Source of the DNA: Micromonospora coriariae
GTDB lineage: Bacteria; Actinomycetota; Actinomycetes; Mycobacteriales; Micromonosporaceae
NCBI RefSeq assembly: GCF_900091455.1
Contig: NZ_LT607412.1
Coordinates: forward strand, 1,364,001 to 1,428,000
Reading direction: 5' to 3'
DNA: 64,000 nt
How positions within the stretch are numbered: position 1 is the first letter of the stretch; each line of letters opens with the position of its first letter. The translations under genes were made by a program, and so were the position numbers. Below, piece after piece: positions 27,274-36,514 of this stretch. The notes below the pieces were generated by a model, which had not been told where the DNA came from, ran no database searches, and worked only from the letters and a program-made list of their open reading frames with translations.

Positions 27274-29121
27274 ATGCCTGAGCTGCGGTCGAGGACCTCC
27301 ACACACGGTCGGACGATGGCCGGCGCCCGGGCCCTCTGGCGGGCCACCGGGATGACCGACGACGATTTCGGCAAGCCGATCGTCGCCATCGCCAACAGTT
27401 TCACCCAGTTCGTGCCGGGGCACGTACACCTCAAGGACATGGGCGGCCTCGTCGCCGACGCGGTGGCCGAGGCCGGCGGAGTGGGGCGGGAGTTCAACAC
27501 CATCGCGGTCGACGACGGCATCGCGATGGGCCACGGCGGCATGCTCTACTCGCTGCCCAGCCGCGAGTTGATCGCCGACGCGGTGGAGTACATGGTCAAC
27601 GCGCACTGCGCGGACGCCCTGGTCTGCATCTCGAACTGCGACAAGATCACCCCCGGCATGCTGCTGGCCGCGCTGCGCCTCAACATCCCGACCGTCTTCG
27701 TCTCCGGTGGCCCGATGGAGGCCGGCAAGACGATGGCGATCGAGGGCGTCGTGCACAGCAAGATCGACCTGATCGACGCGATGATCGCCTCCTCGAACGA
27801 GGCCGTCACCGACGACCAGCTCGGCGAGATCGAGCGTTCCGCCTGCCCCACCTGCGGCTCCTGCTCCGGCATGTTCACCGCCAACTCGATGAACTGCCTC
27901 ACCGAGGCGATCGGGCTTGCACTGCCCGGCAACGGCTCGACGCTCGCCACCCACGCCGCGCGCCGGTCGCTCTTCGTCGAGGCCGGCCGCACCGTCGTGG
28001 AGATCGCCAAGCGCTGGTACGACGGCGACGACGACTCGGTCCTGCCCCGCACCGTCGCCTCCAAGGCCGCTTTCGAGAACGCGGTCGCGCTGGACGTGGC
28101 GATGGGCGGATCCACCAACACTGTGCTGCACCTGCTCGCCGCCGCCCGCGAGGCCGAGATGGACTTCGGTGTCGCCGACATCGACGCGATCTCCCGGCGG
28201 GTGCCCTGCCTGGCCAAGGTCGCGCCGAACTCGCCGATGTACCACATGGAGGACGTGCACCGGGCCGGCGGCATCCCGGCGATCCTCGGCGAACTGGACC
28301 GGGCCGGGCAGCTCAACCGGGACGTGCACGCAGTGCACTCGCCCTCGCTCGCGCAGTGGCTGACCGACTGGGACGTACGCGGCGGCTCGCCGACGCCGAC
28401 GGCGGTCGAGCTGTTCCACGCCGCGCCGGGCGGGGTACGCACCACCGAGCCGTTCTCCACCACCAACCGCTGGTCGTCGCTGGACACCGACGCGGCCGGC
28501 GGCTGCATCCGGGACCGCGAGCACGCGTACTCCGCCGACGGCGGGCTGGCCATCCTGCACGGCAACCTGGCACCCGAGGGCAGTGTGGTGAAGACCGCCG
28601 GCGTGCCGGACGACTGCCTGACCTTCCGCGGCCCGGCGAAGGTCTACGAGTCCCAGGACGACGCGGTGACCGCGATCCTGGCCAAGCAGGTGGTCGCCGG
28701 GGACGTGGTGGTGATCCGGTACGAGGGGCCCAAGGGCGGCCCCGGCATGCAGGAGATGCTCTACCCCACCTCGTTCCTCAAGGGCCGCGGGCTGGGCCGG
28801 TCCTGCGCGCTGCTCACCGACGGCCGCTTCTCCGGCGGCACCTCCGGGCTCTCCATCGGGCACGTCTCCCCCGAGGCTGCCTCCGGCGGGCTGATCGCGC
28901 TCGTCCGCGAGGGCGACGAGATCGTCATCGACATCCCGGGCCGGTCCATCGAGCTGAACGTGCCGTCCGACGAGCTGGAGGCGCGACGGGTGGCCGAGGA
29001 GAAGCGCGACAAGCCGTACACCCCGACCGACCGGCAGCGGCCGGTGTCGGCGGCGCTGCGGGCGTACGCCTCGATGGCCACCTCGGCCAGCGACGGCGCC
29101 TACCGCCGCGTCCCGGAGTAG
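27274..29121 (+). CDS. ilvD: Dihydroxy-acid dehydratase
   Basis: A 615-residue Fe-S dehydratase for the third common step of branched-chain amino acid synthesis. Cluster cysteines are in [13 protein letters not shown] and [40 protein letters not shown] and [14 protein letters not shown] then [21 protein letters not shown] are diagnostic. Length fits the long E. coli-type form. ATG 27274 follows CATGCT by 7 nt, a leaderless arrangement; the ATG at 27262 lies inside that -10 box. It is transcribed separately from ilvBNC. Confidence 0.96.
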   Translation: MPELRSRTSTHGRTMAGARALWRATGMTDDDFGKPIVAIANSFTQFVPGHVHLKDMGGLVADAVAEAGGVGREFNTIAVDDGIAMGHGGMLYSLPSRELIADAVEYMVNAHCADALVCISNCDKITPGMLLAALRLNIPTVFVSGGPMEAGKTMAIEGVVHSKIDLIDAMIASSNEAVTDDQLGEIERSACPTCGSCSGMFTANSMNCLTEAIGLALPGNGSTLATHAARRSLFVEAGRTVVEIAKRWYDGDDDSVLPRTVASKAAFENAVALDVAMGGSTNTVLHLLAAAREAEMDFGVADIDAISRRVPCLAKVAPNSPMYHMEDVHRAGGIPAILGELDRAGQLNRDVHAVHSPSLAQWLTDWDVRGGSPTPTAVELFHAAPGGVRTTEPFSTTNRWSSLDTDAAGGCIRDREHAYSADGGLAILHGNLAPEGSVVKTAGVPDDCLTFRGPAKVYESQDDAVTAILAKQVVAGDVVVIRYEGPKGGPGMQEMLYPTSFLKGRGLGRSCALLTDGRFSGGTSGLSIGHVSPEAASGGLIALVREGDEIVIDIPGRSIELNVPSDELEARRVAEEKRDKPYTPTDRQRPVSAALRAYASMATSASDGAYRRVPE

Positions 29122-29129
29122 GCACTCGT

Positions 29130-29208
29130 GTGATCAACACGGGATCGGCGATATCGGGGTATCCCGTCGACCCGGACACCGCGATATCAGCGATCCCGTG
29201 TTGATCAC
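29130..29208. terminator. Long inverted repeat, bidirectional terminator of ilvD and the next gene
   Basis: Arms of 31 nt (29130-29160 and 29178-29208) with three mismatches around a 17-nt loop. The outer part reads GTGATCAACACGGGATC on the left. It lies between convergent ilvD and the membrane-protein gene. It shows no sequence similarity to element A. Confidence 0.75.
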
Positions 29209-29234
29209 GTCATCCGGTCTGGCAGCGGCCAGCC

Positions 29235-29771
29235 TCAATAGGCCAACAGGGCGATGAGCAGCGAGGACACTGCGGCGATCAGGAGCACGCCGCCGGTGCC
29301 GAGCCCGACCACCGCGCTCACCGCCACGGCGCGGGCCCGGGCCACCGGGACGGCCGCGAGCGCCACCACTGTGACGAGCGCGGCGACCAGATGAATCAAC
29401 GGGTAGTCGATCAGCGCCGCGACCGGGAAGAGGTGCACGCCCACGACGAGGGCGATCCAGGGGGCGGTCAGCTCACGACGCCGCAGCAGGGCGAGCAGCC
29501 CGGCACCGACCGCGGCGGCGGCGAACTCGATGCCGACGACGAGGCCGAAGGTGGGGCTGGTGTCGGCGTCGAACGCCGTACCGTCCGACCAGTGACGCCA
29601 GGCGAGCAGCGCGCCGGCCGCCGCCGTGAGCAGCGCGAGAACCGAACCGACGATGAGCACCGGCCGCCACCGCTTCGGGGGCGCCTCCTGCGCCCAGCCG
29701 AACCAGCTGGTGGCGAAGAAGCCGAAGACGAACGCCGTCGCCGCCGCGTCTCGGACATGTTCGGTGATCAT
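29235..29771 (-). CDS. Integral membrane protein of unknown function
   Basis: A 178-residue protein with five hydrophobic segments (about 10-27, 40-59, 74-93, 104-125 and 133-175, the last possibly two). The first loop carries AQEAPPKRWRP. I do not recognise a family. Neighbours, ilvD (convergent) and the ArsR-SulP operon (same strand, upstream), give no strong hint. Confidence 0.65.
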   Translation of the reverse strand: MITEHVRDAAATAFVFGFFATSWFGWAQEAPPKRWRPVLIVGSVLALLTAAAGALLAWRHWSDGTAFDADTSPTFGLVVGIEFAAAAVGAGLLALLRRRELTAPWIALVVGVHLFPVAALIDYPLIHLVAALVTVVALAAVPVARARAVAVSAVVGLGTGGVLLIAAVSSLLIALLAY

Positions 29772-29918
29772 TGTGCTCCCCGGGGTACCGCTTGGCTCGA
29801 TGTCTTCGCCTGTTCCGTCAGCCGCTCTCCGACGCAGCGGACCCGTCGCGGTAGATCTTGTCGTAGCGGGGCAAGTCGCACTACCCGCACCGACCCCGGC
29901 CGCGCACTTCTCAACCCG

Positions 29919-31604
29919 TCACATCCGGCCAGTCCGGTCGGCTGCCGGAGAGAGTGCGGCCCCCCTGGCGTGGCGGATCGCGGCCGGGGTGTCGGGGAAG
30001 ACCAGCCCCTCGCGGCGTAGGTCATCAGCCACTCCGAGGGTGGCGAGTACCTGGTCGTGGGCGGGGGTGATGCCGGAGAGCAGGACGGTGATCCCGCGTC
30101 CGCGGAGCCGTCGGATGGCGTCGCCGAGGACGTGCGCGCCGGTGGCGTCCATGGTGGTCACCCGGGACATCCGCAGGATGACGACACGGACGTCGGCGAC
30201 CTCGGACAGTTCGAGCAGGAAGGTGTGGGCCGCGGCGAAGAAGAGCGGCCCGTCCAGCCGGTACGCGACGATGTGTTCGGTGAGCAGCGCGTACTCCTCG
30301 GCGCTGTGTTCCCCGGGGTCGAGGGGCACCTGTTCCAGCCGGGCGCTGCGGGCCACCGCGCGCAGGGCGAGCACCACGGCGACGGCGACGCCGACCGCGA
30401 CGGCGGTGATGAGATCCCAGATCACGGTGACGGCGAAGGTGAGCACCAGCACGACCGCGTCGCCCCGGGTGGCCCGCGCCAACGCCCACAGCGAGCCGGC
30501 CTCCACCATGCGGACCGTGGTGGCCAGCAGCACCCCGGCCAGGGCGGCGAGCGGGATCCGGCCGACCAACGGCGCGGCGGCCAGCACGATCGCCGCGAGG
30601 GCGACGGCGTGGGTGAGGGCCGCCAGCTTCGAGGCCGCCCCGGCGCGGACGTTGACCGCCGTACGGGCGATGGCGGCGGTCGCCGGGATACCGCCGAAGA
30701 GCGGGGCCGCGAGGTTGGCCAGCCCCTGACCGAACAGCTCCCGGTCCGGGTCGTGCCGTTCGCCGACGGTCATGCCATCGGCGACCGTGGCGGACAGCAG
30801 GCTCTCCAGGGCGGCGAGCGCGGCGACGGCGAGGGCGCTGGGCAGCAGCACGCCCAGCGCGCCGAGGTCGAGGAAGCCGAGCGAGGGGGTGGGCAGGCCC
30901 TGCGGCAGCGCGCCGATGCGGATCAGGTCGACCGGGACGACCTCGGCGAGGACCGTGGCGGCCGCCACGCCGAGCAGCGAGAACGGCAGGCCGGGTCGCC
31001 ACCGGGCGCCCAGCAGCATCAGCGCCGCGACGGCGAGGGCCACAGCGAGCGCGGCCGGCCGCGGGTGTACGACGAAACGGGCGACCGCGTCGGCGGCGAC
31101 GGCCCAGACCTTCTCCCCGTGCGCGTCGGTGACGCCGAGCGCGGCGGGCACCTGTTGCAGGGCGATGACCACGGCGATGCCGGCGGTGAAGCCCTCCAGC
31201 ACCGGGGTGGGCAGGTAGCGGACGTACCGGCCCAGGCGGGCCACGGCGAGCGCGATCAGCACCAGGCCGGCCATCGCCCCGACCATGAGCACGCCGGTGG
31301 CTCCGAACTGCTGCACCACCGGCACCAGCACCACTGTCATCGCCCCGGTCGGCCCGGAGACCTGGAGGTTGGAGCCGCCGAAGACGGCGGCCACCGCGCC
31401 GGCGATCACGGCGGTGATCAGCCCGGCCTGGGCGCCCAGGCCGGAGGTGACGCCGAATGCCAGGGCCAGTGGCAGCGCCACCACCGCCACGGTGAGCCCG
31501 GCCAGCAGGTCCCGGCGCGGTGAGCGGTGGACGGCCGCCCAGTCGGCCCGGCCGGGCAGCAGCCCGAGGAGCCGTTCGCGGGCGAGGGGAATGGCGCCGC
31601 TCAC
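29919..31604 (-). CDS. SulP-family anion transporter with STAS domain
   Basis: A 561-residue transporter. Residues about 30-420 hold the membrane core with the SulP signatures RDLLAGLTVAVVALPLALAF and GSNLQVSGPTGAMTVVLVPV and the repeat LFGQGLANLAAPLFGGIPAT. A cytoplasmic STAS domain fills about 440-545 (VVILRMSRVTTMDATGAHVL). Members carry sulfate, bicarbonate or other anions with Na+ or H+. The GTG start overlaps the stop of an ArsR gene (GTGA), so the two are translated together. An ArsR without cysteines as partner does not by itself tell the substrate. Confidence 0.88.
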   Translation of the reverse strand: MSGAIPLARERLLGLLPGRADWAAVHRSPRRDLLAGLTVAVVALPLALAFGVTSGLGAQAGLITAVIAGAVAAVFGGSNLQVSGPTGAMTVVLVPVVQQFGATGVLMVGAMAGLVLIALAVARLGRYVRYLPTPVLEGFTAGIAVVIALQQVPAALGVTDAHGEKVWAVAADAVARFVVHPRPAALAVALAVAALMLLGARWRPGLPFSLLGVAAATVLAEVVPVDLIRIGALPQGLPTPSLGFLDLGALGVLLPSALAVAALAALESLLSATVADGMTVGERHDPDRELFGQGLANLAAPLFGGIPATAAIARTAVNVRAGAASKLAALTHAVALAAIVLAAAPLVGRIPLAALAGVLLATTVRMVEAGSLWALARATRGDAVVLVLTFAVTVIWDLITAVAVGVAVAVVLALRAVARSARLEQVPLDPGEHSAEEYALLTEHIVAYRLDGPLFFAAAHTFLLELSEVADVRVVILRMSRVTTMDATGAHVLGDAIRRLRGRGITVLLSGITPAHDQVLATLGVADDLRREGLVFPDTPAAIRHARGAALSPAADRTGRM

Positions 31605-31939
31605 CTGTCCCCACCGGTGGCGCGCAGCTCGTCGAGGAGGCCGTCCCGGTCGGTGAGGACCGCGCCGAGGATCCGCCGCCCGGCGGCCAGCAGGTCGGCC
31701 ACGTCCGGGGTGCTGAGCGCGTACATGACGAGGGGACCGTCGCGGTGTGAGGTGACCATCCCGGCGCGGCGCAGCACGGCGAGCTGCTGGGAGAGGTTGG
31801 AGGCCTCGACCTCGATCACGGCGAGAAGGTCACGGACCGGCTTGGGGCCGTCCTGGAGCAGTTCGAGGACCCGGATGCGCACCGGGTGCCCGAGGGTGCG
31901 GAAGAGTTCCGCCTTCGCCTGGTACAGCGGGACCGACAT
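31601..31939 (-). CDS. ArsR-family transcriptional regulator
   Basis: A 112-residue winged-helix repressor. AELFRTLGHPVRIRVLELLQ, then AVIEVEASNLSQQLAVLRRAGMV is the recognition region and SHRDGPLVMYAL the wing. There is no cysteine at all, so it cannot use the thiolate metal sites of ArsR or CadC. ATG 31939 has GGGAGGG 4 nt upstream; an upstream GTG at 32008 would run through the operator. A palindrome, TTGAAGA-AG-TCTTCAA (31975-31990), lies 36 bp before the start and probably mediates autoregulation. It is the first gene of a coupled operon with the SulP transporter. Confidence 0.87.
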   Translation of the reverse strand: MSVPLYQAKAELFRTLGHPVRIRVLELLQDGPKPVRDLLAVIEVEASNLSQQLAVLRRAGMVTSHRDGPLVMYALSTPDVADLLAAGRRILGAVLTDRDGLLDELRATGGDR

Positions 31940-31974
31940 GAGCACCCTCCCGATCGATACAAAGACTTTAGCAG

Positions 31975-31990
31975 TTGAAGAAGTCTTCAA
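31975..31990. promoter_or_regulatory. Probable ArsR operator
   Basis: A perfect inverted repeat TTGAAGA / TCTTCAA with a 2-bp centre, just upstream of the -10-like TAAAGT on the minus strand. The AT-rich character stands out in this region. Confidence 0.6.
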
Positions 31991-32015
31991 TCGTTGAGGG
32001 CGCTCCACCCAGGTT

Positions 32016-32069
32016 GTTAAGAAGGGGCCCCTCCTCTACCGGAGGCGTTAAGAAGGGGCCCCTCCTTTC
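32016..32069 (+). repeat. 54-bp dispersed repeat, copy 2 (at mannosidase stop codon)
   Basis: GTTAAGAAGGGGCCCCTCCT, CTACCGGAGGC and GTTAAGAAGGGGCCCCTCCT, i.e. two identical 20-nt halves each with a self-complementary GGGGCCCC core. Its last 2 bp overlap the stop codon of the mannosidase gene. Confidence 0.85.
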
Positions 32070-34509
32070 AGATGTCGTTGACGCAGCGCAGCACCGGGCG
32101 GGTGGTCAGCGCCCGGTCGTCCAGGGGAGCGTCGGCGCGCACCGTGAGGGTGACCGACTCGCCGGGCAGCAGTGTGACGAGTGCCCGGTCCACGGACGCC
32201 GACGGGTCCAGCCGGTCCGGGAAGAGGGTCAGGTCACGCAGCACCGTGCGGGCCGTGACCCGGACCCGCTGCCCGCCGTCGACCGGCTCCACCGTCGCGT
32301 CCCAGGCCGCGGCCGGCCAGTCGACGTCCCGGTCCTCGGCGAAGAACCACAGCGCCCGTTCGGCGCTCTCCCCCGCCTCGGCGACCAGCAGCTCCCGCCG
32401 GCTCTCCTCCGGATCGGCCAGCTCCGCCGGCAACGCCAGCGTCACCGCCGAGTACGCGGGCACGTCCAGCTCCATCGTGGTCTTCGCCCGGGGCTCTCCC
32501 GCGAGGGTCAGCCGGGTCACCGAGGCCGACGCCCGCCAGGGCGTGCCGCCGTCGTTCACCGCGACGAGCGCCAGCCCCCCGTCGCGGGGCTGGACGGTGA
32601 GCAGCCGGTCGGCGTACGCGTGGCGTAGCGCGTACCACAGGGGTTTGCGCCGGCCGTCGCCGTCGACGGCCGACCAGGAGGTGACCGGCCAGCAGTCGTT
32701 GAGCTGCCAGACGATGGTGCCGGCGCAGACGTCCCGGTGCGAGCGGAAGTGCTCCACCCCGAGCTGGATCGCCCGGGCCTGGTTGAGCTGCGTCAGGTAG
32801 TGCCAGTCGTCGAAGTCCGCCGGAACGGGCAGGTGCGCGTCCAGGCCCCGCTGGAGCTTCGCGTCCCCGTCGGCGGCCTTCTGGTGGTGCGCCATGCCCG
32901 GTGAGTCGTGGGCGAGGGGTTCGTCGCTCAGCGCCCGGCGCACTGTGGCGTACGCCGGCGGGCCCTGGTAGCCGAACTCGGCGACGAAGCGCGGCACGTA
33001 CTCCCGGTACTTGCGGTAGTCGTCGGTGTTCCACACGTCCCAGATGTGTGTGGTGCCGTGCGCCGGGTCGTTGGGGTGGATCTCCTCGGTGCCCGACCAG
33101 GGGCTGCCCGGCCAGTACGGGCGGGTCGGGTCCAGCTCACCGACGATGCGGGGCAGCACGTCCAGGTAGTAGCCACGCCCCCAGGTACGCCCGCCCAGGG
33201 CCTCCTGCCAGTCCCAGTCGTGCCAGCCCCAGATGTTCTCGTTGTTGCCGGTCCAGAGCACCAGCGACGGGTGGGGTGCCAGCCGGGTGACCTGTTCGGC
33301 GGCCTCGGCGGCCACCTCGCTGCCGAACGGCTCCTCCTCCGGGTACGCGGCGCACGCGAACAGGAAGTCCTGCTGGACCAGCAGTCCCCGCTCGTCGGCG
33401 AGGTCGTAGAAGTCCGCCGACTCGTACCGGCCACCGCCCCAGACCCGCAGCAGGTTGATGTTGGCCGCGGCCGCCTGGTCGAAGCGGCCGGCCAGCCGTT
33501 CCCGGGTGACCCGGGTGGGGAACGCGTCGTCCGGGATCCAGTTGACCCCCCGCACGAAGACCGGGACGTCGTTGACCGACAGCGCGAACGAGGTGCCGTG
33601 CTCGTCGGGGGTGGTGTCCAGCCGGACCGACCGGAAGCCGATCCGCCGGGACCAGCTGTCCAGGGCGTCGCCGTCCGGCGCGTGCAGGGTGACCTCCAGC
33701 AGGTGGCGGGCCTGCTCGCCGTACCCCCGGGGCCACCACAGCGCGGGCTCGCGGACGGCGAGCGTCAGCACGGCCGTGCGCTGCCCGGCCGGGACGACCA
33801 CCTCGGCGCGGGCACCGGCGACGGCGGCCCGGACGGTCAGCGGGACGTCCGCGACCCGTTCCACCTCCACGTGCAGCTCGACCCGCCCGTCCCGGCCGGC
33901 CAGGGTGACCAGCGGACGGACGGTGGCCAACCGGGCGGTGGACCAGGCGTGCAGCCCGATCTCCTGCCAGATGCCGGCGGTGACCAGCGTCGGCCCCCAG
34001 TCCCAGCCGAAGTTGCAGGCCATCTTGCGGATGAAGTGGAACGGCTCCGGGTAGGCGTTGGGCCGGTCGCCGAGCCGCTCCTGCTGCGCCTCGGCGTAGC
34101 GGTAGGCGGAACCGAACTCGACCACCAGGTCGTTGTCGCCGTCCCGCAGCAGCGAGCGGACGTCGAACCGGTAGCCACGGTGCATGTTCTCGGTACGGCC
34201 CACCTCGACGCCGTTGACGCTGAGGGTGGCGACGGTGTCCAGGCCGGCGCAGACCAGGTCGACCCGGTCGTGGTCGCCCGCTGGGCGGCGAAAACTCGTC
34301 CGGTAGCTCCAGTCGGTGCGTCCGATCCAGGCCAGTGCCACCTCGTTGTCGTCGAGGTAGGGGTCGGGGATCAGGCCGGCGTCGAGCAGGTCGGTGTGCA
34401 CGCAGCCGGGCACGGTGGCCGGCACGGACCGGTCGGCGATCTCCGCCGGGACCTGCGCTCCGGGCGCCGCCCGCAGGGTCCAGCCGTCGTGGAGTGCCTG
34501 TCGGCTCAA
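32068..34509 (-). CDS. Beta-mannosidase (glycoside hydrolase family 2)
   Basis: An 813-residue GH2 enzyme expected to remove terminal beta-mannose from oligosaccharides in the cytoplasm. The N-terminal jelly roll includes WSYRTSFRRP and NMHRGYRF. The barrel includes NLLRVWGGGRYESADFYDL. The acid/base Glu is in LVLWTGNNENIWGW (NE pair), and the nucleophile Glu is in VPRFVAEFGYQGPP. Length and motifs fit beta-mannosidase rather than beta-galactosidase. The TTG start at 34509 overlaps the TGA stop of the permease gene (TTGA), giving coupled translation. No signal peptide is present, so substrate is imported first by the adjacent ABC system. Confidence 0.88.
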   Translation of the reverse strand: MSRQALHDGWTLRAAPGAQVPAEIADRSVPATVPGCVHTDLLDAGLIPDPYLDDNEVALAWIGRTDWSYRTSFRRPAGDHDRVDLVCAGLDTVATLSVNGVEVGRTENMHRGYRFDVRSLLRDGDNDLVVEFGSAYRYAEAQQERLGDRPNAYPEPFHFIRKMACNFGWDWGPTLVTAGIWQEIGLHAWSTARLATVRPLVTLAGRDGRVELHVEVERVADVPLTVRAAVAGARAEVVVPAGQRTAVLTLAVREPALWWPRGYGEQARHLLEVTLHAPDGDALDSWSRRIGFRSVRLDTTPDEHGTSFALSVNDVPVFVRGVNWIPDDAFPTRVTRERLAGRFDQAAAANINLLRVWGGGRYESADFYDLADERGLLVQQDFLFACAAYPEEEPFGSEVAAEAAEQVTRLAPHPSLVLWTGNNENIWGWHDWDWQEALGGRTWGRGYYLDVLPRIVGELDPTRPYWPGSPWSGTEEIHPNDPAHGTTHIWDVWNTDDYRKYREYVPRFVAEFGYQGPPAYATVRRALSDEPLAHDSPGMAHHQKAADGDAKLQRGLDAHLPVPADFDDWHYLTQLNQARAIQLGVEHFRSHRDVCAGTIVWQLNDCWPVTSWSAVDGDGRRKPLWYALRHAYADRLLTVQPRDGGLALVAVNDGGTPWRASASVTRLTLAGEPRAKTTMELDVPAYSAVTLALPAELADPEESRRELLVAEAGESAERALWFFAEDRDVDWPAAAWDATVEPVDGGQRVRVTARTVLRDLTLFPDRLDPSASVDRALVTLLPGESVTLTVRADAPLDDRALTTRPVLRCVNDI

Positions 34510-35417
34510 GATTTCACCGCACCTTCCATGATTCCGCGGACGATCTGGCGTCCACCGATGAACAGCATGATCAGCAGGGGGATGGTAGCCACGAACGCGC
34601 CGGCGAGCACCCGTCGGTAGATGACGTAGTTGCCGCTGGCCAGGTCGGAGATGGCGACCATCGAGGTCGGGTAGTCGGTGCCGCCGAGGGTGATCAGCGG
34701 CCACTGGAAGTCGTTCCAGGTGGACACGAAGGTGAGCAGGCCGAGCACCGCGAGGGCCGGCCGGATCGCCGGGAGGACGATGTTCCAGTAGACCCGCATC
34801 GTCGTGGCGCCGTCCATCCGGGCCGACTCGACCAGTTCGTCGGGGACCGTGTTGAGGATGAACTGCCGCATGTAGAAGACGCCGAACGCGGTGACGAGGC
34901 CGGGCACGATGACCGCCAGCAGTGTGCCGTTCCAGCCCAGCTTGCCCATCACGATGTAGAGCGCGACGACGCCGAGCTGGTTCGGCACGGTCAGGGTGAG
35001 CACCACGAACAGCATCAGCCACCTGCTGCCGGCGAAGCGCAGCTTGGCGAAGGCGAACCCGGCCAGCGAGCAGAAGAACAGCATCGCGGCGGTCACCACT
35101 GTCGAGACGATGACGCTGTTGATCAGCGAGGCGGCGAAGTACACGTCCTGGAGGGAGAAGACCTCGTCCAGGTTGACCAGGAACCGGTCGCCGGGGATCA
35201 CCGCGGGCGGGATCTGGGCCAGTGCCTCGTCGTTGCTGGTGGCGATGACGAACATCCAGTACAGCGGAAACGCCGCGAACAGCATGGTGGTGGCCAGCAA
35301 GAGGTACGTCCCGATGCCGGCCGGGGTGTCCTGTGGCGCGCGACCCATCAGGGCGGCCCGCCTGCGGCGGCTCGTGCTGACCGCCGGCGGTGGCGGTGCG
35401 GTGTCGATGGCGCTCAC
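34506..35417 (-). CDS. Sugar ABC transporter permease (MalG type)
   Basis: A 303-residue inner-membrane permease of the CUT1 class with six membrane segments. The EAA loop is visible: DELVESARMDGATTMRVYWN, followed by IVLPAIRPALAVLGLL. The GTG start overlaps the stop of the upstream permease by 4 nt (GTGA), and the stop overlaps the mannosidase TTG. Together with the other permease and the binding protein it imports an oligosaccharide. No ATPase gene is present in the locus; actinobacterial CUT1 systems often share an MsiK-type ATPase. Confidence 0.92.
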   Translation of the reverse strand: MSAIDTAPPPPAVSTSRRRRAALMGRAPQDTPAGIGTYLLLATTMLFAAFPLYWMFVIATSNDEALAQIPPAVIPGDRFLVNLDEVFSLQDVYFAASLINSVIVSTVVTAAMLFFCSLAGFAFAKLRFAGSRWLMLFVVLTLTVPNQLGVVALYIVMGKLGWNGTLLAVIVPGLVTAFGVFYMRQFILNTVPDELVESARMDGATTMRVYWNIVLPAIRPALAVLGLLTFVSTWNDFQWPLITLGGTDYPTSMVAISDLASGNYVIYRRVLAGAFVATIPLLIMLFIGGRQIVRGIMEGAVKS

Positions 35418-36427
35418 CTGGATCGCCCTCCGGAGAGTCGGTTGGTCAGCAGGGTGTTGATCCCGGCCACGACCAGGATGATCAGGAAGAGGGCCCAGCT
35501 CATCGCGGCCGCGTAGCCGAGGTTGAGGTCCTTCCAGCCGACCTTGTAGATCAGCTGGGCGATGGTCTGCCACTCGCCGTTGGGTCCACCGGTGGCGGCC
35601 TGGGAGTTGAGGTCGAACAGCATCGGCTCGATGAAGAGCTGGAACCCGCCGATGGTGGAGAGGATGACGGTGAAGACGATCACCGGCTGGATCATCGGCA
35701 CGGTGATCCGCCAGAGCTGCCGCCACGGACCGGCCCCGTCGACCGCGGCGGCCTCGTAGACATCGCGCGGGATGGACTGCATGGCCGCCAGGTAGAGCAG
35801 TGCGTTGTAGCCGATCCACTTCCAGTTGACCATCGTGGCGATGGCGATCCAGGCGTGCAGCTTGTCGGCCCGCCAGTTGATCGGTTCGTCGCCGCCGATG
35901 CCGAAGAGGCCGAGCACCCAGTTGGCCATCCCGAAGTCGCGGGAGAAGAAGACGCTGAACACCATCGTCGAGGCGACGATGGGGGTGACGTACGGCAGCA
36001 GCACGCCCACGCGCCACCAGGTCTGTGCCCGCAGCCGGCGGTTCAGCAGCGAGGCGACGATCAGCGCGAGCAGCAGCTGCGGCACCGAGGAGAGCAGGAA
36101 GATGCCGAAGGTGTTGTAGAGGGCGTTCCAGAAATCCTCGTCGCCGAAGAGCTGACGGAAGTTGGCCAGGCCGGCCCAGCCGGTCAGCGTCGGGTCGTCC
36201 AGTCGATAGTTGCGCAGCGCGACGACGCCGTTGAAGACGAGCGGGAACAGCCCGAAGACCAGGAAGATCAGGAAGAAGGGCGCGATCAGCACGTACGGCA
36301 TGTAGCGCATGTCGAAGCGGTACAGCCGGTCCCGCCAGCTGGGTCGACGGTGGTCCGGGTCGGTGCCGTGCCGCCCGGCGGCGGCACGGCGGCCCGACGA
36401 CGCGGGCGCGGCGCGGGTGGTGGACAT
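35414..36427 (-). CDS. Sugar ABC transporter permease (MalF type)
   Basis: A 337-residue permease with a cytoplasmic N-terminus of about 42 residues, six membrane segments and the EAA loop PRDVYEAAAVDGAGPWRQLW, followed by RITVPMIQPVIVF. It follows the binding-protein gene by 87 bp. Confidence 0.92.
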   Translation of the reverse strand: MSTTRAAPASSGRRAAAGRHGTDPDHRRPSWRDRLYRFDMRYMPYVLIAPFFLIFLVFGLFPLVFNGVVALRNYRLDDPTLTGWAGLANFRQLFGDEDFWNALYNTFGIFLLSSVPQLLLALIVASLLNRRLRAQTWWRVGVLLPYVTPIVASTMVFSVFFSRDFGMANWVLGLFGIGGDEPINWRADKLHAWIAIATMVNWKWIGYNALLYLAAMQSIPRDVYEAAAVDGAGPWRQLWRITVPMIQPVIVFTVILSTIGGFQLFIEPMLFDLNSQAATGGPNGEWQTIAQLIYKVGWKDLNLGYAAAMSWALFLIILVVAGINTLLTNRLSGGRSR

Positions 36428-36514
36428 CGGGACACTCCAGGGCCGAAGAGACGGGGTACGCGCGCGGGCGGCGCGGGGGCGGTGTGGTGACCGGCGCGCC
36501 CCCGCGCCGACGGC

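Noticed and set aside
32068..35022. A longer mannosidase beginning upstream of the permease stop
   Set aside because: The upstream part is antiparallel in character and overlaps the permease; the TTG at 34509 gives the natural GH2 start.
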